Origin: Oceanicella sp. SM1341
GTDB taxonomy: Bacteria > Pseudomonadota > Alphaproteobacteria > Rhodobacterales > Rhodobacteraceae
Length of the DNA: 54,535 bases
Reading direction: 5' to 3'
Assembly: GCF_003448965.1 (NCBI RefSeq)
Contig: NZ_QRGC01000034.1
Span: 1-54,535, forward strand
The translations under genes and the position numbers were made by a program. Under the pieces are notes generated by a model. The model did no database searches. It saw only the letters and a program-made list of their open reading frames with translations, and had not been told where the DNA came from. This document shows positions 50,628 to 54,535 of this stretch, piece by piece. Each line of letters opens with the position of its first letter. The first letter of the stretch is position 1.

Positions 50628-51869
50628 TCACTCCACCCATTCCCCCTTTCGGAACACCGGCACCGTCGCCCCGTCGGCGGTGATGCCGTCGATGTCGGTG
50701 TCCGGGCCGCCGATCATCCAGTCGACGTGGATCATGCTCGCGTTGCCGCCGCGGGCCGCGATCTCCTCGGTCGAGAGGCTGGCGCCGCCCAGGAAGCACT
50801 TGGAGTAGCACTGGCCGAGGGCGATGTGGCAGGAGGCGTTCTCGTCGTAGAGCGTGTTGTAGAACAACAGCCCCGAGGCCGAGATCGGCGAGGAATGCGG
50901 CACCAGCGCCACCTCGCCCAGGCGGCGGGCGCCCTCGTCGGTCTCGAGCAGTTTCAGCAGCACCGCCTCGCCGCGGCTGGCGCGGGCCTCGGTGATGCGG
51001 CCGCCCTCGAAGCGCACCTCGATGTCCTCGATCAGGCTGCCCTGGTGCGAGAGCGGCTTGGTGGCGCGCACCCGGCCCTCCACCCGCGCGGCATGCGGGG
51101 TGGTGAACACCTCCTCGGTGGGGATGTTGGGGTTGCACACCACGCCGTTCTTCGCCTCCGAGGCGCCGCCGTGCCACTCGTGCCCGTCGGCGAGGCCCAC
51201 GGTGAGGTCGGCGCCCGGGCCGGAGTATTTCAGCGCCGAGAAGCGCCGGTCGTTGAGCCAGCGCGTGCGGGTGCGCAGGGCGGCGTTATGGGCCTCCCAG
51301 GCCGCCACGGGGTCGTCTCCGGTCACGCGGGAGGCGGCGAAGATCGCCTCGGCCAGTTTCGCCACCGCCGCCTCGGGGGCGAGATCGGGGAACATCCGCC
51401 CGGCCCAGGCGGCGCCGGGGTAGGAGATGATGCTCCAGTTGATGTCGAAATTGGCGATCTTCTCCAGCGCCGGGCGGTAGGCGACGGAGGTGGCCTTGCC
51501 GGCGCGCGACACCCGCTCCTGGTCTTCGGCGGCGAGCAGCATCGGGTCGTCGCCCACGATGGCCATGCGCGCGGCGCCGGCCTCGTAGGCCTTCGCCATG
51601 CCCTCGAACATCCAGCCGGCGGCGCGGTCGAAGCTCTCGTCCGGGGCGTTGTGGTAGCGCGCGAGGGTGAGTTCGCTGTCGGAGAACACCGGGGTCACCA
51701 GCCCGGCCCCGGCCCGGTAGGCGGCGGCGGCCACGAGGCGCACCAGCGGCAGGGCCTCCACCGGGGCGGTGAGCACCAGCTCCTGGCCCGGCTGCAGGTT
51801 CAGCCCCACGCGCACCGCGACCTCCGCGAGACGGTCGAGAAGGCGGGGGTCGATGGCGGTGCTTGTCAT
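50628..51869 (-). CDS. Aminopeptidase, M29 family
   Basis: The 413-residue metalloenzyme matches the M29 (AmpS/aminopeptidase T) family. The two-metal site is visible in NIPTEEVFTTPH, SCHIALGQCY and MIHVDWMIGG, which supply the conserved Glu, His and Asp ligands. The N-terminal half starts with LAEVAVRVGLNLQPGQELVL, also typical. It is cytoplasmic, acts as a dimer in known members and removes N-terminal amino acids from peptides. It has no functional link to the capsule genes around it. Confidence 0.93.
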   Translation of the reverse strand: MTSTAIDPRLLDRLAEVAVRVGLNLQPGQELVLTAPVEALPLVRLVAAAAYRAGAGLVTPVFSDSELTLARYHNAPDESFDRAAGWMFEGMAKAYEAGAARMAIVGDDPMLLAAEDQERVSRAGKATSVAYRPALEKIANFDINWSIISYPGAAWAGRMFPDLAPEAAVAKLAEAIFAASRVTGDDPVAAWEAHNAALRTRTRWLNDRRFSALKYSGPGADLTVGLADGHEWHGGASEAKNGVVCNPNIPTEEVFTTPHAARVEGRVRATKPLSHQGSLIEDIEVRFEGGRITEARASRGEAVLLKLLETDEGARRLGEVALVPHSSPISASGLLFYNTLYDENASCHIALGQCYSKCFLGGASLSTEEIAARGGNASMIHVDWMIGGPDTDIDGITADGATVPVFRKGEWVE

Positions 51870-52235
51870 GGGAGATCCTTTCGCTGGTCGCGGCCGGGAG
51901 GTTCGGCGAAGCCGGGGCGGAGGTCAAGCCGGGGTGTCCGCGACGCGCCGCGCCCCCTCCGGGACGCATCGCGACGGCCGGGGCACTCCGGGGCGGCTCC
52001 GGTCAGCAGTCGCCCGTCCGGCTCGCGCGCCGGTGCCTGCCGGCCGGCCCCTGCGGCGCCGGGAGGGCCGCGCGGGTGGCCGGCGCCTTTCCGGAGGCAG
52101 CCCTTCGCCGGCGCCCTGCGTGAAGGGACAGGCTGTCCCGCGCCCGGGATGACCCCGGGATGACGGCGAGCCCCGTTGCGCGCCTGCCGGGCAGGGTTTC
52201 CGGGCCCGTGGTTGCCCGGGGCGCCACGCGGGCGG
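51870..52235. other. Gene-free GC-rich stretch
   Basis: No ORF with family motifs or good codon pattern is seen. It holds a short tandem repeat, CCGGGATGAC twice (52144-52165 region), and the small palindrome CCTGCCGGGCAGG (52185-52197). It should contain the promoter of the M29 gene on the minus strand and the terminator of the zinc-finger gene. Confidence 0.4.
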
Positions 52236-52505
52236 CTACTTGAGCTGGCTGTCCTTCGAGCCGCGGCGGTTGATGCCGGCGCGCTGTTCGGGGCGGCGGT
52301 CGCGCTCCTGCTGGCAGTCGATGCACAGCTTCACGCCGGGCAGCGCCTGACGCCGGGCCTCGGGGATCGGCTCCTCGCATTCGGCGCAATGGGTGCGGCT
52401 TTCCCCGCCCGGCAGGCGGCGGGCCTGCATGCGCTTGAGTTCGTCCTCGATCGAGGCGTCGATCTGTTCCTGTACGGCGCCGTCACGCGCCCAGCCTCCG
52501 GCCAT
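52236..52505 (-). CDS. DksA/TraR-type C4 zinc-finger protein
   Basis: The 89-residue protein contains the zinc finger HCAECEEPIPEARRQALPG...LCIDCQQE (CxxC-17-CxxC, near residues 40-66), the C-terminal DksA/TraR fold. It lacks the long coiled-coil of full DksA, so it belongs with short YbiI/TraR-like forms. These bind the secondary channel of RNA polymerase and tune transcription. ATG 52505 is fixed by the conserved N-terminal helix (GAVQEQIDASIEDELKRM). A 397-bp gene-free region lies upstream. Confidence 0.87.
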   Translation of the reverse strand: MAGGWARDGAVQEQIDASIEDELKRMQARRLPGGESRTHCAECEEPIPEARRQALPGVKLCIDCQQERDRRPEQRAGINRRGSKDSQLK

Positions 52506-52902
52506 GACCCGTCCTCCCGTTGCGGAGCGTTTCGCGCGCCCGGCGCGAGCGGCCGGGCTGCTCCCTGAATGTCGGGTGTTTCGGGCTGTCGCACAAGGGG
52601 TCGGCGCCGGGGCGGTGAACGGGGCGGGCGCCGCGCCATGCGGCCTGCGCCCGGGGGCGCGGCGCTGCGCTGCTGCATGGATGGCGGCGCCGGGGCGGGG
52701 GAGGTGCTGCCGGCCGCGCAGGCGGAAGCCGGGCACGGGCGCAGGCGCCCGACGCAGGGCGATGCGCGCCCCGGCGGCGCCGCGATGGCTTCTGCGGAGC
52801 GCTTGCGGCGCCGGCGGGTGTGGAAGGGGGCAGGCGGCTTCCGGAGCGGGGGTTCCGGCCGTGCCGGGCCCGCCACCCCCGAGGGGCGGCGGGCCGCAGG
52901 GG
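52506..52902. other. Gene-free GC-rich stretch upstream of the zinc-finger gene
   Basis: This region is extremely rich in G and C. Apart from the hairpin at 52867-52895 beside the exporter stop codon, I find no gene, RNA or clear promoter. Open frames here look like composition artefacts. Confidence 0.4.
52867..52895 (-). terminator. Hairpin after the capsule exporter gene
   Basis: GGCCCGCC-a-CCCC (52867-52879) pairs with GGGG-c-GGCGGGCC (52883-52895) with one mismatch and a 3-nt loop, 7 bp beyond the stop codon. No T-run follows. Confidence 0.55.
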
Positions 52903-54535
52903 TCAGCGGCGGTCGGTGACGTTGACCACCAGCAGCATCAGCACGCCCCAGATCGCGATCAGCGCACCCACGGTGAGCGCGCTCAGCAGCAGGCGCTGCG
53001 GGTATTGCGGCTGCTGGCTGAAGGTGGGCTGGATGTGCGGCGCGAGGTAGCGGCTCTGGCGCCGGGCCTCGATGCGGGCCTCGTCGAAGGCCTTCTGCGC
53101 GGTGACATAGGCCTCCTCGGCGAAGCCGAGATCGGTCTTGAGCTCCTCGAACTCGCCCACGGTGCTGGCCAGCGGCACGGCCCTGTCGGGGTCCTCGCTG
53201 GTGTTGCCGATCTTGGCCTTCTCCTCGGCGATCTGCTGCTCCACGGCGCGGATGCGCCGGTCGGCCTGGGCGATGCGCGGGTCGTTCTGGCTGGTCACCT
53301 CGGTGAGCTCGGCCCGGTCGATCAGCGCCTGCGCGAGGTTCTGCTGCAGCGCGGTGAGCAGGGCCATCTGCACCTCGACGTCCTGGGTCGGGTCGGCGGT
53401 CTGCTCGCGGTCGCGGAACTGGCGCAGCTTGAGGCGGATCTCGCGCAGCCGGGCCTGGGCCTCCTCCACGTCGGTGCGCGCGTAGCTGATCGCGTCCTCG
53501 CGCGCCTGGGTGGAGAGCGAGTTGATCAGCTGCGAGCTCTCGTCGAGCACGCCCTGGGCGATGTTCTGCGCGTCCTCGGGGGTGAAGGCGAGCGCGGTCA
53601 CCTCGATCAGCCCCGTGGTCGAATCGTAGTCCACCGTGGTGGCCCAGTTCCAGTAGTCGACGAGGTCCTCGATCGGGTGGTCGGTGCCGAAGGCGAAGAT
53701 CTCGTCATCCGGGCGCTTGTTGTAGATCGCGCGCAGGTCGAGGTCGCCCTGCAGGGTCTCGACCATCTGCTGGCTCTGGATGAACTCGTAGAGGATGTCG
53801 CTGTCCGAGGGGCCGGTGACCGTGGGCAGCGAGACCCCGAGCTCGGAAACCGACGGCGCCTCCTCCGAGCGCACGGAGAAGGCCACCACGGAGTGATACT
53901 GGTCCGCCGCCTTCTCGTAGAGATAGTTGATCACGATGGCGGCGGGCAGCAGCACGAGCAGCACGAAGGTCACCGGCATCAGCCAGGCCGGCAGGCGGCG
54001 CGGGCGCCGGCCGGCGGCGGGCTTGGCATTGCGCGGCTTGTTGCGCGGCTTCGCCGGCGCGCCCACCTCGGTGCCGGCGGGGCTGGTGAGCGGCCTGTCG
54101 GGCACCACGGTGAGGTCGCGGCGCTCGGCGGTCACGCGCGGGCGGGGCAGGTCGTCGTCGTCATCGTCGTCGTCCTCGTAGCGCCGGGCCGGGCCGGACT
54201 CGCCGTTGCGGCTCACCGGGGGGGTGTCCCCGGGGCGGTCGGAGGCGCCTTCCGCGCCCGGAGCCGGGCCGGATGCGGGCCCGGATGCAGCGTTGGCCTG
54301 GCCGCTCGCGGCGGCGGCCTTCTGTTCCTCGCGGGCGCGCAGCTCGGCCTGGCGGCGGGCGGCGATCTCCTGGCGGATCCGTGCCCAGTCGCCGTCCTGC
54401 CGGCGCGGACCGGCCTCGTCGGGGGTGCCGCTCCCGGCCGCGGAGGGCTCGGCCGCGCCCTGCGGGGTCCGGGCCGCCTCGCCGGCGGGCGGCTCGCTGC
54501 GCGGGGCCGCGCCTGACGTCGCGTCATTGCCGGCC
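52903..54535 (-). CDS. kpsE: KpsE-like capsule polysaccharide export inner-membrane protein (5' end outside window)
   Basis: The C-terminal part is a standard KpsE/CtrB/BexC-type polysaccharide co-polymerase. It has a membrane helix (MPVTFVLLVLLPAAIVINYLY), a periplasmic region with long coiled coils (from about AREDAISYARTDVEEAQARL on) and a second helix near the end (ALTVGALIAIWGVLMLLVVN). The reading frame has no stop from 54216 to the window edge, so the true start is upstream. GTG 54214-54216 is internal. The extra N-terminal part is disordered and Pro/Ala-rich, with a helical segment RIRQEIAARRQAELRAREE and an eight-Asp run. It likely works with an ABC exporter (KpsMT) outside the window and with the capsule lipid and Kdo genes here. 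Confidence 0.85.
   Translation of the reverse strand, partial: AGNDATSGAAPRSEPPAGEAARTPQGAAEPSAAGSGTPDEAGPRRQDGDWARIRQEIAARRQAELRAREEQKAAAASGQANAASGPASGPAPGAEGASDRPGDTPPVSRNGESGPARRYEDDDDDDDDLPRPRVTAERRDLTVVPDRPLTSPAGTEVGAPAKPRNKPRNAKPAAGRRPRRLPAWLMPVTFVLLVLLPAAIVINYLYEKAADQYHSVVAFSVRSEEAPSVSELGVSLPTVTGPSDSDILYEFIQSQQMVETLQGDLDLRAIYNKRPDDEIFAFGTDHPIEDLVDYWNWATTVDYDSTTGLIEVTALAFTPEDAQNIAQGVLDESSQLINSLSTQAREDAISYARTDVEEAQARLREIRLKLRQFRDREQTADPTQDVEVQMALLTALQQNLAQALIDRAELTEVTSQNDPRIAQADRRIRAVEQQIAEEKAKIGNTSEDPDRAVPLASTVGEFEELKTDLGFAEEAYVTAQKAFDEARIEARRQSRYLAPHIQPTFSQQPQYPQRLLLSALTVGALIAIWGVLMLLVVNVTDRR

Overview
The window comes from a high-GC alphaproteobacterium, most likely of the Rhodobacteraceae (Roseobacter/Paracoccus relatives). 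The tRNA sequences, the soxBDAG sarcosine oxidase operon, the TRAP transporter for sugar acids and the rkp-type capsule genes all fit that group. Most of the window has very high GC at third codon positions. Positions 182-16750 are visibly poorer in GC and carry mobile and defence genes.

Region 1 (1-181 and 16751-17132) is host chromosome between an initiator tRNA-fMet and a tRNA-Thr.

Region 2 (182-16750) is the main discovery. It is one 16.57 kb element bounded by IS66-type terminal inverted repeats (182-203 and 16729-16750, 20 of 22 positions matching, ends GTAA) and a perfect 8-bp target duplication ATCCGGTG (174-181 and 16751-16758). In order it holds tnpA, tnpB and an AAA+ ATPase coupled to tnpB; a small membrane protein; a YgjP/DUF45 metallopeptidase and a type I restriction-modification operon (hsdM-hsdS-hsdR); four copies of an 11-bp operator-like repeat and a small HTH protein; a tnpC transposase gene broken by an in-frame TAA; and a Gabija-like pair (OLD nuclease GajA and UvrD-like helicase GajB). 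It therefore looks like an IS66-family transposon carrying two anti-phage systems.

Region 3 (17192-24174) has an HAE1-type RND efflux permease with its adaptor, the NAD-salvage genes pncB and pncA, and a YggT-family membrane protein.

Region 4 (24247-31786) is a divergent hexuronate catabolism locus. Uronate dehydrogenase and a TRAP transporter lie on the minus strand; a GntR regulator, KdgD, galactarolactone cycloisomerase and galactarolactone isomerase lie on the plus strand. Together they would import a uronic acid, oxidise it to an aldarolactone, and convert that to alpha-ketoglutarate semialdehyde. Promoters on both sides carry the same GTCATCAT motif between -35 and -10.

Region 5 (31811-37419) has a small secreted protein and the heterotetrameric sarcosine oxidase operon soxBDAG.

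Region 6 (37662-49905, and 52903 to the window end) resembles the rhizobial rkp-1/K-antigen capsule locus. It has a one-module polyketide synthase, an alpha-oxoamine synthase, a short-chain dehydrogenase, two divergent KpsC/KpsS-family proteins, and, after an unrelated stretch, a KpsE-like capsule exporter whose coding frame runs off the window. The interruption (50037-52505) holds a hypothetical protein, an M29 aminopeptidase and a DksA/TraR-type zinc-finger protein.
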